Shown here: piece by piece, positions 26,601-34,571 of the stretch
Position numbering within the stretch: the stretch's first letter is position 1
Layout: every line of letters begins with the position of its first letter
Assembly: GCA_946616365.1 (NCBI GenBank)
Contig: CAMOIX010000009.1
Location: 1 to 64,000 of the forward strand
Direction of reading: 5' to 3'
DNA length: 64,000 nt
Source: AC2028 sp002373595
GTDB lineage: Bacteria; Bacillota; Clostridia; Lachnospirales; Lachnospiraceae
Made by a program: the position numbers and the translations under genes
The notes under the pieces: generated by a model
The model's input: the letters and a program-made list of their open reading frames with translations, nothing else
Database searches by the model: none
Told to the model about the DNA's origin: nothing

Positions 26601-27278
26601 GTGAACCGCAATTATCAGCAGGAAATGGATGCATATATACAGGAGGTTACGGAGACCGGATCGAAGCCGCCGAGGCTCCTTCTCCACAGTTGCTGCGCAC
26701 CGTGTTCAAGCTATTGCATAGAGTATCTCTGTGAGTTTCTTGAGATAACCGTTTTCTATTATAATCCCAATATCTCTGAGTCAGAAGAATATAAAAAGAG
26801 AGTTGTTGAACAAAAAAGGCTCATTGAATGTTATAATAGCGAAATAGTATCCGGATCTCGAAAGGGATTTAAGATATCTGTTGTAGAAGGCGACTATGAT
26901 CCTCAGGACTTCTTTGATATCGCCAAAGGATATGAGAATTGCCCTGAACGCGGTGAGAGATGCCACAGATGCTATGAATTAAGACTCCGAAGAACTGCGG
27001 AATATATGAGAGAAACAGGCGGGTTTGACTGCTTTGCGACCACGCTGACACTGTCTCCTCTTAAGGATTCTGATAAGATAAACGAGATCGGTGAGAGACT
27101 GAGTGCGGAATACGGAGTAATGTTTCTCGTAAGCGACTTTAAGAAAAAGAACGGGTATTTAAGATCTATAGAGCTTTCAAAAGAGTATGATCTCTACCGC
27201 CAGGATTACTGCGGATGCGTTTATTCCAAAGCACAGAGACAGCGTGAGAAAGCGGAAAAAGAAAGGAAACAGGAATGA
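26601..27278 (+). CDS. queH: Epoxyqueuosine reductase QueH
   Basis: A 225-residue Fe-S enzyme that reduces epoxyqueuosine to queuosine in tRNA, replacing QueG in many Firmicutes. The Cys motifs of the family are all present: HSCCAPCSSYC near residue 29, CPERGERCHRCYELRL near 113 and DYCGCVYS near 202. GTG 26601 follows GGAGT. The last four bases overlap argS (ATGA at 27275), and the preceding stop is only 14 bases away. Confidence 0.93.
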   Translation: MNRNYQQEMDAYIQEVTETGSKPPRLLLHSCCAPCSSYCIEYLCEFLEITVFYYNPNISESEEYKKRVVEQKRLIECYNSEIVSGSRKGFKISVVEGDYDPQDFFDIAKGYENCPERGERCHRCYELRLRRTAEYMRETGGFDCFATTLTLSPLKDSDKINEIGERLSAEYGVMFLVSDFKKKNGYLRSIELSKEYDLYRQDYCGCVYSKAQRQREKAEKERKQE

Positions 27279-29053
27279 AGACATTATTATCGATTCTCTC
27301 CGAGGAAATGGGAAAAGCTTTTGAGGCGGCCGGGTATGATTCCGAACTCGGGAAGGTGGGAGTATCGAATAGACCTGATCTGTGTGAATATCAGTGCAAC
27401 GGCGCCATGGCGGGTGCGAAGAAATATCACAAAGCACCCCTTCAGATAGCGACGGATGTAGCAGCAAATCTGGAAAGCAGTGAGATATTCGAGAAGTCCG
27501 AAGCTGTTGCTCCGGGATTCCTTAATCTTAATCTTAAAGGTGAATTTGTTGCAAAGATACTGAGCGAGATGACGGATGATGAGTTCTTCGGACTCGAGCG
27601 TCCCGAGCCTCTTACCATGGTAGTGGATTACGGCGGACCGAATGTTGCGAAGCCGCTTCATGTAGGACATCTGCGCAGTGCCGTGATCGGAGAGAGCATC
27701 AAGCGTATCCTTCGCTATATGGGACATACCGTATACGGCGATATACATATGGGAGACTGGGGACTTCAGATGGGACTCGTTATATATGAGATGAGCCTCA
27801 GGATGCCCGAACTTCCTTACTTTGATGATGCATTTACAGGAGAGTATCCTGCAGAAGCACCTTTTACTGTTACGGATCTCGAGGAGATCTACCCTGCGGC
27901 TTCCAAGAAATCAAAGGAAGATGCGGATTATAAGGCCAAGGCTATGGAAGCTACACTTAAACTCCAGGAGGGAAAGCGCGGATACCGTGCACTCTGGGAG
28001 CGCATCATGGATGTCTCCATTGCGGATATGAAGCGCAATTACAGCAGACTTAATGTTGATTTTGATCTCTGGAACGGAGAGTCTACCGTGCAGGATCTCA
28101 TCCCGGGTATGGTTAAGGATATGAAGGACGGCGGATTTGCATATGAATCTAACGGAGCGATAGTCGTCGATGTAAAGGAAGAAACTGATACCAAGGAGAT
28201 GCCTCCCTGTATCATCATTAAATCCGACGGAGCATCTCTTTACAATACCACTGACCTTGCTACGATCAAGGATCGTGTTGCTAAGTACAATCCTGCTAAG
28301 ATGGTATATCTCACCGATAAGCGGCAGGATCTCTACTTCGAGCAGGTATTCAGATGTGCTCGCAAGACCGGACTTGTTCCTGCGGATACCGAGCTTGTCC
28401 ATATCGGATTCGGTACTGTTAACGGCAAGGACGGATCTCCTTACAAGACGAGATCCGGCGGTGTTCCCAGACTTTCCGATCTCATCGACGAGATAGAGGA
28501 GGGAATGCACTCCAAGATCGCGGAGAATGCGAATACCAAGGGAGACAACCTGACTGAGGACGAGATAAATGACAGGGCACGCAAGGTCGGACTTGCGGCT
28601 ATCAAATATGGAGATCTCTCCAACCAGGCATCCAAGGATTATATCTTTGATAAGGACAGGTTCATTTCGTTTGAGGGGGATACGGGACCGTATATCCTCT
28701 ATACTATAGTGCGTATCAAATCTATTCTCGACAAGCATACCGCAAACGGCGGAAAGGCTGAGCGCGGCGTTATCGGTGCAGCGGGCAGCAAGGAGGAGAA
28801 AGACCTTCAGATGCTCCTTGCCGGATACAATGCGACGATGGAATCGGCAGCTGCAGAACTCGCACCTCACAAGATCTGCGGATATATCTATGATATAGCA
28901 AATGCGTTTAACCGTTTCTATCATGAGACACAGATACTCGCAGAGCCCGATGAGGCACGTAAGCAGAGCCTCATATCACTCCTCGTGCTGACTGGGGATA
29001 TCCTTGAAACATGCATAGATCTCCTTGGTTTCTCGGCTCCGGAGAGGATGTAA
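27275..29053 (+). CDS. argS: Arginyl-tRNA synthetase
   Basis: A 592-residue class I synthetase that charges tRNA-Arg. The N-terminal additional domain is followed by the HIGH-type motif in GPNVAKPLHVGHLRS (residues about 126-140) and, later, the KMSKS-equivalent YKTRSGGVPRL. The C-terminal anticodon-binding helical domain includes NAFNRFYHETQIL. Length is normal. It is translationally coupled to queH. No terminator is seen before the tRNA promoter at 29072. Confidence 0.96.
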   Translation: MKTLLSILSEEMGKAFEAAGYDSELGKVGVSNRPDLCEYQCNGAMAGAKKYHKAPLQIATDVAANLESSEIFEKSEAVAPGFLNLNLKGEFVAKILSEMTDDEFFGLERPEPLTMVVDYGGPNVAKPLHVGHLRSAVIGESIKRILRYMGHTVYGDIHMGDWGLQMGLVIYEMSLRMPELPYFDDAFTGEYPAEAPFTVTDLEEIYPAASKKSKEDADYKAKAMEATLKLQEGKRGYRALWERIMDVSIADMKRNYSRLNVDFDLWNGESTVQDLIPGMVKDMKDGGFAYESNGAIVVDVKEETDTKEMPPCIIIKSDGASLYNTTDLATIKDRVAKYNPAKMVYLTDKRQDLYFEQVFRCARKTGLVPADTELVHIGFGTVNGKDGSPYKTRSGGVPRLSDLIDEIEEGMHSKIAENANTKGDNLTEDEINDRARKVGLAAIKYGDLSNQASKDYIFDKDRFISFEGDTGPYILYTIVRIKSILDKHTANGGKAERGVIGAAGSKEEKDLQMLLAGYNATMESAAAELAPHKICGYIYDIANAFNRFYHETQILAEPDEARKQSLISLLVLTGDILETCIDLLGFSAPERM

Positions 29054-29071
29054 AAAAAGATAAAATAATTG

Positions 29072-29100
29072 TTGACACGATGTAAATGTCGTTGTATACT
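29072..29100 (+). promoter_or_regulatory. Strong promoter of the tRNA pair
   Basis: Consensus TTGACA (29072-29077), 17 bases and TATACT (29095-29100), 33 bases before the first tRNA. Confidence 0.88.
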
Positions 29101-29133
29101 ATCATTCGTCGGCAAAACAGAGTCGGCGGATAT

Positions 29134-29206
29134 GGAATCTTAGCTCAGCTGGGAGAGCATCTGCCTTACAAGCAGAGGGTCATAGGTTCGAGCCCTATAG
29201 GTTCCA
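29134..29206 (+). tRNA. tRNA-Val (anticodon TAC)
   Basis: A cloverleaf of 73 bases. The acceptor GGAATCT pairs with AGGTTCC (one G-T), the D stem is GCTC/GAGC and the anticodon stem TCTGC/GCAGA encloses CTTACAA with anticodon TAC at 29167-29169. The T arm holds GGTTCGAGCC. The 3' CCA is not encoded. Confidence 0.95.
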
Positions 29207-29211
29207 TAAAC

Positions 29212-29245
29212 GAAAGGCCTGAGAGACAAAACTTTCAGGCCTTTC
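29212..29245 (+). other. Hairpin between the two tRNA genes
   Basis: GAAAGGCCTGA (29212-29222) pairs perfectly with TCAGGCCTTTC (29235-29245). It looks like a terminator stem but lacks a real T tract. It may partly terminate, or guide processing of the tRNA precursor. Confidence 0.6.
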
Positions 29246-29251
29246 ATATTT

Positions 29252-29325
29252 GGCGAGGTAGCTCAGTTGGCTAGAGCACACGGTTCATACCCGTGGTGTC
29301 GAGGGTTCGAATCCCCCCCTCGCTA
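29252..29325 (+). tRNA. tRNA-Met (anticodon CAT), elongator type
   Basis: A cloverleaf of 74 bases. The acceptor is GGCGAGG/CCTCGCT, D stem GCTC/GAGC, anticodon stem CACGG/CCGTG with anticodon CAT at 29286-29288. The T stem GAGGG/CCCCC has one A-C mismatch. The first pair is not the unpaired C-A of initiator tRNA, so it is elongator Met or tRNA-Ile2 whose C34 is modified. CCA is not encoded. Confidence 0.9.
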
Positions 29326-29362
29326 CGAAGAAGAGAGCCGTTAGGCTCTCTTTTTCGTAGCG
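29321..29362 (+). terminator. Extended terminator overlapping the tRNA-Met 3' end
   Basis: The core stem AAGAGAGCC/GGCTCTCTT with GTTA loop and following T run is a standard terminator. Pairing continues outward without a break (one G-T pair) from 29321 to 29339 and 29344 to 29362, 19 pairs in all. The outer part therefore uses CGCTA, the last bases of the tRNA acceptor. Confidence 0.8.
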
Positions 29363-29370
29363 GAGCGGAG

Positions 29371-29392
29371 ATCGAATCCCCCCTCGCACCCA
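29371..29392 (+). repeat. Copy of a tRNA 3' end
   Basis: TCGAATCCCCCCTCGC at 29372-29387 repeats the T-loop to acceptor part of tRNA-Met (29307-29323) with one C fewer. It is followed by ACCCA. No other tRNA arm is recognisable before it. It is either a decayed tandem tRNA or the trace of an integration site; no integrase is near. Confidence 0.65.
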
Positions 29393-29417
29393 GAAAACTA
29401 AAAAGCAGGTGGACAAT

Positions 29418-31118
29418 ATGTCATCAAGATCAAAAACCCCCAAACAGAAACCCGCAGGTAAAGACAAGATCAAGCCCATGCTCTTCAGCACTATGAAGCA
29501 TTACAACGGCAGGCAATTCGCTACGGACGTTGTATCGGGTATCATCGTTGCGATAATAGCGCTTCCCCTTTCCATAGCACTCGCGCTCGCATCCGGCGTA
29601 GGTCCCGAGGAAGGTATCTATACCGCGATAGTCGCAGGTTTTATCATCGCATTCCTCGGCGGATCGCGTGTACAGATCGCAGGCCCCACAGCGGCTTTTG
29701 CTACCATAGTTGCCGGCATCATCGCCAAGAGCGGTATGGAAGGTATGATGACAGCGACCATCATCGCAGGTATCATGCTCATCCTCATGGGCGTCTTAAG
29801 GCTTGGAGGACTGATCAGATTCATCCCCTATACCATCACGACCGGGTTTACTTCCGGTATCGCACTTACTATAGTCATCGGACAGCTTAAGGATTTTTTC
29901 GGACTCACTTACCCTCAGGGAACAGTAACGATAGAGACATCCGAGAAGCTTGCCGCTTTTGCTAAGAATATCACCACCTTTAATCCCTGGGCATTTCTCG
30001 TAGGCATGATAAGCCTTGCGATACTCATCATATGGCCCAAGATCAGCGAGAAGATTCCGGGATCCCTCATTGCCGTAATAGCGGGTATACTTATAGTTAA
30101 ATTCTCCGGCATGAAGGTCAATACCATCGGAGACCTTTATACCATCAGCAATTCACTACCCGTTTTCCATATGCCACACTTTACGTTTGCTTCCATAAGC
30201 GCTGCTCTTCCCGACGGATTTACCATCGCGATACTTGCAGCTATCGAATCGCTCCTTTCGTGCGTGGTTGCGGACAGTATGATCAATTCGCATCACCGCT
30301 CCAATATGGAGCTTATCGCGCAGGGCGCAGGTAATATAGGTTCCGCACTCTTCGGAGGCATCCCGGCTACCGGAGCTATCGCCAGGACTGCGGCCAACAT
30401 CAAGAACGGCGGACGCACTCCCATCGCGGGCATAGTCCACTCGATCGTACTCGTTCTCGTGCTTGTGATACTCATGCCTTATGCAGCCCTCATTCCGATG
30501 CCCACCATCGCGGCGATCCTCTTTATGGTTGCATATAATATGTGCCAGTGGAGGACATTCACGCATCTGTGCAAGACTGCACCCAAGAGTGATATTCTTG
30601 TACTCGTTGTTACCTTCGTCCTTACCGTAGTATTTGACCTCGTTATCGCTATTGAGATCGGTATGGGACTTGCAGTTATCCTCTTTATGAAGAGGATGAG
30701 CGAGGAGTCGGGTATCGAGAGCTGGAAATATTACGATCCGGAGGAAGATCCCGATGGCATGAACCTCAAGCCTCTTCCGAAGCATGTAAGAGTATATGAG
30801 ATCTCCGGTCCCATGTTCTTCGGCGATGCCGAGACTATCAGCTCGATCGAGATCAGGGACGATATCAAGATAATAATCCTTCGAATGAGGAGCGTACCCG
30901 CACTTGACGCTACCGCGATGCATTCTCTTGAGGAATTCTACAAAAAGTGCAGGAAGAACGGCATAGAAGTCGTATTCTCGCATGTCAATGAGCAGCCCAG
31001 AAAGACCATGGAAAAGAGCGGCTTTATCACTCTCGTCGGAGAGGACAATTTCAGGCCTCATATCGACGATGCTATAGAGTGGGCAGGCAAGCTTACGGAT
31101 AAAAAAGAAGAGATGTAG
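29418..31118 (+). CDS. SulP-family anion transporter with STAS domain
   Basis: A 566-residue membrane protein of the SulP/SLC26 family (sulfate, bicarbonate or dicarboxylate uptake). The N-terminal signature VAIIALPLSIALALASGVGP is followed by GSRVQIAGPTAAFATI and about ten more helices including IPATGAIARTAANI. The C-terminal STAS domain (from about residue 455) ends with the loop LRMRSVPALDATAMHSLE, which keeps the conserved Asp-Ala-Thr. ATG 29418 follows AGGTGG; a GTG at 29409 is less likely. The substrate cannot be told from sequence. No promoter is apparent in the short gap after the tRNA terminator. Confidence 0.92.
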   Translation: MSSRSKTPKQKPAGKDKIKPMLFSTMKHYNGRQFATDVVSGIIVAIIALPLSIALALASGVGPEEGIYTAIVAGFIIAFLGGSRVQIAGPTAAFATIVAGIIAKSGMEGMMTATIIAGIMLILMGVLRLGGLIRFIPYTITTGFTSGIALTIVIGQLKDFFGLTYPQGTVTIETSEKLAAFAKNITTFNPWAFLVGMISLAILIIWPKISEKIPGSLIAVIAGILIVKFSGMKVNTIGDLYTISNSLPVFHMPHFTFASISAALPDGFTIAILAAIESLLSCVVADSMINSHHRSNMELIAQGAGNIGSALFGGIPATGAIARTAANIKNGGRTPIAGIVHSIVLVLVLVILMPYAALIPMPTIAAILFMVAYNMCQWRTFTHLCKTAPKSDILVLVVTFVLTVVFDLVIAIEIGMGLAVILFMKRMSEESGIESWKYYDPEEDPDGMNLKPLPKHVRVYEISGPMFFGDAETISSIEIRDDIKIIILRMRSVPALDATAMHSLEEFYKKCRKNGIEVVFSHVNEQPRKTMEKSGFITLVGEDNFRPHIDDAIEWAGKLTDKKEEM

Positions 31119-31152
31119 TTTTCAAAACTACGTCTTGTGGAACAAGTAACTA

Positions 31153-31181
31153 TTTACAAATAAACTGTATCTCTGTATAAT
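31153..31181 (+). promoter_or_regulatory. Sigma-A promoter of the degV-like gene
   Basis: TTTACA (31153-31158), 17 bases and a perfect TATAAT (31176-31181), 41 bases before the start codon at 31222. Confidence 0.8.
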
Positions 31182-31221
31182 TTCAGGGTACTTGTTTTAT
31201 TTGTTGAAAGGAATCAGTGCT

Positions 31222-32094
31222 ATGTTCAAGATCATCACGGATAACGGGTCCGATCTTCCCGTTTCATTTCTGAAGGAGAAAGACATCGATTGTATCTTTC
31301 TTTCCACCATTCTTGACGGAGAGGTAATAAACGGAAAAGACAAGCAGCTCCCTGCAGAAGAGTTCTACAAGATGCTCAGTGAAGGAGCAAAGCCTACCAC
31401 ATCACAGGTTAATCCCGAAGACGCAAAAGAATATTTTGAAGAGCATATAAATGATGCTGATGAATTTCTCTTTATCGGAATCTCATCAGGTCTGTCCGGC
31501 ACTGTAGGCAGTGTTAAGATCGGTGCTGAGGAGATCATGGAGAAGTATCCCGACAAGAAGATCGAGGTCGTAGACAGTCTCACCGGATCTCTCGGAGAGG
31601 GACTCCTCGTTTGGTATGCTGCAAAGCTTCGTGACGAGGGCAAGAGCTTTGAGGAGACTGCCAAGTGGTGCAAAGAGAATGCAAAGAACTGCCTCCTTGC
31701 CATCACTGTAGACAATCTTTTCGACCTTTGGAGAGGCGGAAGAGTATCAAGAGGAAGCGCTGTGCTCGGCACGCTTGCATCGATCAAGCCCTTCATCATC
31801 GTAGACAATGACGGTACCCTTAAGGTTACCAAGAAGATAAAGGGACGTAAGAAATCACTTGGATATCTCGTTGACTTCCTCGAGGAGAAGATGGGAACCC
31901 GCAAAGCCGAGAATGAGCAGATGGTAATGGTATGCCACGGAAATGTTCCTGAGGATGCGGCATATGTTGAGCAGCTTATCAGAGAGAGACTTGGATTTAA
32001 GAATATCATGATAAGCAATGCCGGCCCCATGATCGGTACTCATACAGGGGCCAGCCTTGTTATCATCGCTTTCTTGGGAGATAAGAGAGATTAA
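31222..32094 (+). CDS. DegV-family fatty-acid-binding protein
   Basis: A 290-residue cytoplasmic protein of the DegV family, which binds fatty acids and, as FakB, presents them to a fatty-acid kinase. Family blocks are visible: ITDNGSDLP at the start, TSQVNPEDAKEYF, the lipid-carboxylate loop ISSGLSGTVGS, RGGRVSRGSAVLGTLASIKP, and GPMIGTHTGASLVIIAF at the end. I start at ATG 31222 (AAAGGA upstream) rather than at 31192. No FakA kinase gene is adjacent. The stop overlaps the tail of the convergent gene at 32091. Confidence 0.9.
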   Translation: MFKIITDNGSDLPVSFLKEKDIDCIFLSTILDGEVINGKDKQLPAEEFYKMLSEGAKPTTSQVNPEDAKEYFEEHINDADEFLFIGISSGLSGTVGSVKIGAEEIMEKYPDKKIEVVDSLTGSLGEGLLVWYAAKLRDEGKSFEETAKWCKENAKNCLLAITVDNLFDLWRGGRVSRGSAVLGTLASIKPFIIVDNDGTLKVTKKIKGRKKSLGYLVDFLEEKMGTRKAENEQMVMVCHGNVPEDAAYVEQLIRERLGFKNIMISNAGPMIGTHTGASLVIIAFLGDKRD

Positions 32095-32954
32095 TTCTTA
32101 TAGGACTTACCGCAGTCCTTACCGTTTACTTTGACCGATCCCATATCGGATTCGAGATCGAGTTTGGCATTCTCGTTATCGGTATTAACCACTACAGAAC
32201 CCATAGAGCAATCTGCTTCGAGGCTTCCGATCGTACCGGAGGCCTCTATTTTTCCCATTGAGGCATCACATTCGGCCGATTTGCAGGTTATGTCAGAGAG
32301 AGTGATACTACCCATTGAAGCGTCGAAATCTCCGGAGCCAAAGGTTACGGATTTGAGGTCGATCGATCCCATTTCTGCGGTGATATTTATATTTTCGCAT
32401 GCGATACCGGATAGCTTGACGCTGCCCATATCGGCATCGAGATCGATATTCTTAAAGCTCATATCGGAGAGCCTGATGCTGCCCATATTGAGGTCCGCTT
32501 CCAGATCGATCATAGTTCCCTTGGGGATCGTGATCGTAAGGCGTGAATCATCCGAAGGGAAAGCACCTACGCCGAGAGGTCTCCATACATATTCGTTTTT
32601 CTGGGTGACAGTCAGCTTGTTCCCTGAAACCTTCCATGTAGGGAATGTTTCTTCGGTATATCCTTTGGCATCTATCGAGAAAGTGTCTCCGTATACGATC
32701 TCAAGATCTCCGACCGAAAGGTTGATATCAGCCTTGACGAAGGAGTCGAGAGTAGCACCGCCGTCCTTATCGGTAGCGGCATTTTTGGAGATGATACCGC
32801 CGAAGAATCTGGTAGTTCCGACTGCAGCCTTACCGATGAATCCACCGATATGAACTATGGATCCGACTACGATGCAGACTATGGTCACTATATTGAGTAT
32901 GCTGAGGTACGCCTTGCCGACCCCGCTGTTGTTCTTATTATTGATATCGCTCAT
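32091..32954 (-). CDS. DUF4097-type beta-repeat protein
   Basis: A 287-residue protein with one N-terminal hydrophobic segment (about residues 15-40) and a soluble beta-rich part of the DUF4097 type. From residue 150 on it contains seven repeats of about 20 residues, each with MGS or MGK followed by an alternating hydrophobic strand (for example DADMGSVKLSG), suggesting a right-handed beta-solenoid. It is the last gene of padR-DUF1700-DUF4097, a common membrane-stress-like arrangement in Firmicutes. It overlaps the preceding gene by four bases, and its own last bases overlap the end of degV. Confidence 0.83.
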   Translation of the reverse strand: MSDINNKNNSGVGKAYLSILNIVTIVCIVVGSIVHIGGFIGKAAVGTTRFFGGIISKNAATDKDGGATLDSFVKADINLSVGDLEIVYGDTFSIDAKGYTEETFPTWKVSGNKLTVTQKNEYVWRPLGVGAFPSDDSRLTITIPKGTMIDLEADLNMGSIRLSDMSFKNIDLDADMGSVKLSGIACENINITAEMGSIDLKSVTFGSGDFDASMGSITLSDITCKSAECDASMGKIEASGTIGSLEADCSMGSVVVNTDNENAKLDLESDMGSVKVNGKDCGKSYKN

Positions 32955-33961
32955 TTTGCTACCTCCTCATTATCTGCTGTCTTTACAACTCCCTTAATGA
33001 TTGAGTGGATCACTGCTGCGAGAGGCCAGATTATCCATGTTCTCCACCATGCGAAAGTAAGGAAGCTCCAGATCAGATATATTGCACGGACTGTGGGCCA
33101 GTAGTACTTAAGGACAGTGCCTGCAGCCTGATTGCTGTACCTTTCGGTGAACTCGGGAACATAGCTGCCTCCTACGGTATCGCGGTCGTTGAGCTTAAGG
33201 AGCTTCTCATATCCGCCCATGATGAGGCTGGAGTGGATGATGAGGAATACACCGACAGCTACGAATACGAGGAGCATGACAGCGCTCAATGAATCCGCAA
33301 ATCTCGAAGCACTGAGCATTCTTGATTCTCCAAGTACGGCGGCAGGGATCCAGCATGCTGCGCAGAGGATGATACCGATCGTAAGCTCTGCTGCGTGATT
33401 GAACTTGAAGCGTTCACGCTCATTATTTACATAGTTTGCGGTAGAGTAATCAATTGAGCAGAGCTCCTTGTCGAGATGCTTCCAGGAATCGCCCGCTGTT
33501 CCGATCAGGATAAAGATTGCGATCGCAACAACCAGCATTCCGAAGAGTGCGATCACACCGAGCGCGCCGGGGATACCGGGGATGCCGTCCGCCATGATGG
33601 GGCCTGTTGCGCAGAGTATGCAGAGTGCAACAGCGATGCCGATGCCGAGAGCTCTCATTGCGGTGAATCTGATATAGGTCTTTGCTTCGTCGAGTCCGAT
33701 GAATCTGCGGGGGGATGCCTCCATGAGAGCACGCTCCTCCTCAACCTCTTTCTTGAGTCCGAGATCCTCGGCGAGCTCGTCGAGATTGCCGAAGTCTGCG
33801 ATGACAGCTCCGACAGCTTCGTTCTCACTCTTACCCTCGGATATGAGCTCGTTGTACTTATCCTCCATCATCTGTCCGAGTTCCCTTTTTGCGCGGAGGA
33901 CTTCTGCAGTATTGGGAAGATTCGCGAACATTGTTTCAAGATAGTTTTTAATGGTTTCCAA
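32951..33961 (-). CDS. DUF1700-like membrane protein
   Basis: A 336-residue protein. The first 85 residues are a soluble helical domain (METIKNYLETMFANLPNT, then EAVGAVIADFGNLDELAEDL) typical of DUF1700 or permease-prefix domains. Five to six membrane helices follow. In PadR-linked operons this domain is thought to sense or relay membrane signals, but no mechanism is established. It lies between padR and the DUF4097 gene in one transcript, overlapping the latter by four bases. Confidence 0.82.
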   Translation of the reverse strand: METIKNYLETMFANLPNTAEVLRAKRELGQMMEDKYNELISEGKSENEAVGAVIADFGNLDELAEDLGLKKEVEEERALMEASPRRFIGLDEAKTYIRFTAMRALGIGIAVALCILCATGPIMADGIPGIPGALGVIALFGMLVVAIAIFILIGTAGDSWKHLDKELCSIDYSTANYVNNERERFKFNHAAELTIGIILCAACWIPAAVLGESRMLSASRFADSLSAVMLLVFVAVGVFLIIHSSLIMGGYEKLLKLNDRDTVGGSYVPEFTERYSNQAAGTVLKYYWPTVRAIYLIWSFLTFAWWRTWIIWPLAAVIHSIIKGVVKTADNEEVAK

Positions 33962-34014
33962 TTTTATTTCCTTTCCGGATGCTTACAGCATCCTCTTTTT
34001 GTCATTTAAGCGCC

Positions 34015-34359
34015 TTATACGAAACTGTCGACTACTTCTTTGGTGAGCTTCCACTCCTCACATTTCTCGTTATAGTAGTTTTCTCCTGCGGGTGTGATGC
34101 GGTAGTATGTCCTTTTCTTACCGTTGCCCTCCAAGCCTTTGTCTGCCTCGAACGATTCGATGAAGCCGTTTTTTTCCATCCTGGAGAAGGCTGAGTAGAG
34201 TGTGGTCTCCTTGATGATGTACTTTTCGTTCGACAGGCTCCTGATCTGCTTGGAGATCTCATAGCCGTATGACGGCTCTCGTCGCAGGATGCAGAGGATC
34301 ATCGTGTCGTTATACCCTCGTATGACATCGCTGCTGATACCTTCGTTTTCGCGGATCAT
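34015..34359 (-). CDS. PadR-family transcriptional regulator
   Basis: A 114-residue winged-helix repressor. The PadR pattern is clear: DTMILCILRREPSYGYEISKQI (helices 1-2), the recognition region IKETTLYSAFSRMEKNGFIES and the wing KRTYYRITPAGENYYNE. It lacks a long C-terminal dimerisation domain, so it is of the short PadR-s2 class. It heads the operon with the DUF1700 and DUF4097 genes and probably regulates its own promoter; the five 14-bp repeats at 34394-34463 are the obvious candidate operator. RBS GGAGAT lies just upstream. Confidence 0.92.
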   Translation of the reverse strand: MIRENEGISSDVIRGYNDTMILCILRREPSYGYEISKQIRSLSNEKYIIKETTLYSAFSRMEKNGFIESFEADKGLEGNGKKRTYYRITPAGENYYNEKCEEWKLTKEVVDSFV

Positions 34360-34393
34360 ATATCTCCTTTCCCGGGACCGGCCCGTGATATGT

Positions 34394-34463
34394 TACTATG
34401 TCTGCCGTACTATGACAGCCGTGCTACGAGTGGCGTACTATGTTAGTCGTACTACGACTGTCG
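34394..34463 (-). repeat. Five 14-bp tandem repeats in the padR leader
   Basis: Five contiguous units of exactly 14 bases start at 34394, 34408, 34422, 34436 and 34450. Each begins TACTAYG (TGCTACG in the third) and ends in GCCG, GGCG or GTCG. They begin just downstream of the promoter at 34469-34497, at the transcription start, and end 35 bases before the padR start codon. They suggest a multi-copy regulator-binding site or a minisatellite. Confidence 0.9.
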
Positions 34464-34468
34464 AAGTA

Positions 34469-34497
34469 AATATATCACCGGTCTTAATTCCTGTCAA
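34469..34497 (-). promoter_or_regulatory. Consensus promoter of the padR operon
   Basis: On the minus strand a perfect TTGACA (34492-34497), 17 bases and TATATT (34469-34474). Transcription would begin near 34462, at the first repeat unit. Confidence 0.85.
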
Positions 34498-34571
34498 CAC
34501 CTTTTTTCAAAAAATGGCAAAATCGCTGAAAATATAGTAAAATAAGGGTGTTGTGAAAAGGAGGCTTTGTT

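Noticed and set aside
29212..29245. Terminator that would separate the two tRNAs
   Set aside because: The stem is good, but no T tract follows and the second tRNA has no promoter of its own, so the pair is probably one transcript.
32131..32853. A 240-codon plus-strand ORF opposite the DUF4097 gene
   Set aside because: The minus-strand frame has an RBS, an operon context and known domains; the plus frame is its shadow.
34394..34463. CRISPR array
   Set aside because: The five repeats are contiguous 14-base units without spacers and there are no cas genes.
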